Positions 63,515 to 64,000 of a stretch of 64,000 nucleotides of DNA are shown here, piece by piece (position 1 is the first letter of the stretch; the number at the start of each line of letters is the position of its first letter). The stretch comes from Candidatus Blautia faecipullorum (lineage in GTDB: Bacteria > Bacillota > Clostridia > Lachnospirales > Lachnospiraceae): assembly GCA_019115125.1 (NCBI GenBank), contig DXEG01000060.1, positions 107,501 to 171,500 of the forward strand, read 5' to 3'. The notes below the pieces were generated by a model, which saw only the letters and a list, made by a program, of their open reading frames with translations, ran no database searches and had not been told where the DNA came from. The position numbers and the translations under genes were made by a program.

Positions 63515-63543
63515 TTGACAATGTAAAAATCGTTATGTATAAT
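63515..63543 (+). promoter_or_regulatory. promoter of tRNA-Ser
   Basis: TTGACA (63515-63520), 17 bp, TATAAT (63538-63543), a perfect consensus about 60 bp upstream of the tRNA. Confidence 0.9.
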
Positions 63544-63605
63544 AAACAATGCGTTTCAGATAAAAACGCCTTCAAATTTCATATATAATTATGAATTCGG
63601 AGTCC

Positions 63606-63693
63606 GGAGAAGTACTCAAGAGGCCGAAGAGGTGCCCCTGCTAAGGGTATAGGTCGGGTAACCGGCGCGAGGGTTCAAATCCCTCCTTCTCCG
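63606..63693 (+). tRNA. tRNA-Ser (anticodon GCU)
   Basis: 88 nt. Acceptor stem GGAGAAG with CTTCTCC and discriminator G; the anticodon loop CTGCTAA has anticodon GCT; a long variable arm (TAGGTCGGGTAACCGGC) and GGTTCAAAT T-loop are typical for class II tRNA-Ser. CCA is not encoded. Confidence 0.96.
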
Positions 63694-63725
63694 TTTTGAA
63701 ATTTTAAAAAATTTCAAATTACCTA

Positions 63726-63754
63726 TTGACAATCGATGCAGATTGTGGTAAATT
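63726..63754 (+). promoter_or_regulatory. rRNA-type promoter P1
   Basis: TTGACA (63726-63731), 17 bp, TAAATT (63749-63754), followed by TAAGCTGTCT (63758-63767), a sequence repeated after the second promoter. Confidence 0.75.
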
Positions 63755-63840
63755 ATTTAAGCTGTCTAACAGATGCGAAACTACAAAATATCGTAAAAGT
63801 TTGAAAAACATATTGATTCAAAAAAATCAAAAAAAAGATG

Positions 63841-63869
63841 TTGACAAACAAGAAAAGATATGGTAAAGT
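63841..63869 (+). promoter_or_regulatory. rRNA-type promoter P2
   Basis: TTGACA (63841-63846), 17 bp, TAAAGT (63864-63869), followed at the same distance by TAAGCTGTCT (63873-63882). Confidence 0.75.
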
Positions 63870-64000
63870 AAGTAAGCTGTCTGAGAGACAGAAACCTTGA
63901 TAACTGAACAGTGAGACACATACGATTCTCGAAAATTCTAAAATTTTTATTTTTGGATTCGAACGGTTAATAAACCAACAACAGTAAAAGGGATAGGTAA
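63870..64000 (+). other. leader of an rRNA operon running out of the window
   Basis: The CTGTCTGAGAGACAG hairpin and CCTTGATAACTGAACAGTGA, a sequence normally found just before rRNA genes in Firmicutes, indicate that a 16S (or other) rRNA gene begins beyond position 64000. No rRNA sequence itself is in the window. Confidence 0.65.

Noticed and set aside
63870-64000. Start of 16S rRNA within the window
   Set aside because: Only promoter and leader sequence is present; the conserved 16S start (GAGTTTGATC) is not found before position 64000.

Overview
The window is a chromosomal replication-origin region of a low-to-mid GC Gram-positive bacterium. Gene order (rpmH-rnpA-yidD-yidC-jag-mnmE-mnmG-rsmG diverging from dnaA-dnaN-yaaA-recF), the proteins and the sigma-A-like promoters point to class Clostridia, most likely family Lachnospiraceae; the family level is inference. 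DnaA boxes (TTATCCACA) cluster on both sides of dnaA at about 18.87-19.14 kb and 20.65-20.83 kb, so replication probably starts there and most genes run away from it on the leading strands.

Layout. 0-5.3 kb is a sparse, AT-rich accessory stretch with a DUF2007-like protein, a small MerR-type regulator, a GPP34-family protein, a threonine aldolase behind a structured leader and a membrane-anchored alpha/beta hydrolase. 5.4-10.8 kb (minus strand) is a four-gene Gld-type ABC operon: ATPase, permease, GldG-like and DUF4340 proteins. 11.0-18.7 kb (minus) is the ribosome, tRNA-modification and membrane-insertion operon. 19.3-27.0 kb (plus) holds dnaA, dnaN, yaaA, recF, a large TPR plus P-loop protein and rsmA. 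27.5-37.3 kb carries a secreted protein, an S1-domain protein, a CBS/DHH pyrophosphatase, a flavin reductase-like protein, a divergent shikimate-kinase-like protein, murA, a SAM riboswitch with metK, and a two-component system. 37.6-51.1 kb is a nutrient block: a complete oligopeptide ABC transporter, then a GH29 fucosidase, a DeoR regulator, an M17 aminopeptidase, CutC, a transglutaminase-like protein and NagB, which together suggest use of host glycopeptides. 51.2-57.0 kb is the conserved decarboxylase / kinase / holB / ricT / trmN6 / rsmI cluster. 57.3-63.3 kb carries gyrB, gyrA, a membrane-anchored protein and an acyltransferase. The window ends with tRNA-Ser(GCU) and tandem rRNA-type promoters, whose rRNA genes lie outside.

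The most notable non-gene features are (i) a dispersed, cloverleaf-like inverted-repeat element (copies near 2.2, 39.5 and 63.4 kb) with terminal inverted repeats and a compensatory base change between copies, one copy sitting inside the oligopeptide transporter operon; (ii) a leader before the threonine aldolase with mutually exclusive pairings involving the ribosome binding site and a tandem 14-bp operator-like repeat at its promoter; and (iii) a 49-bp tandem repeat that multiplies the yidD/yidC junction.
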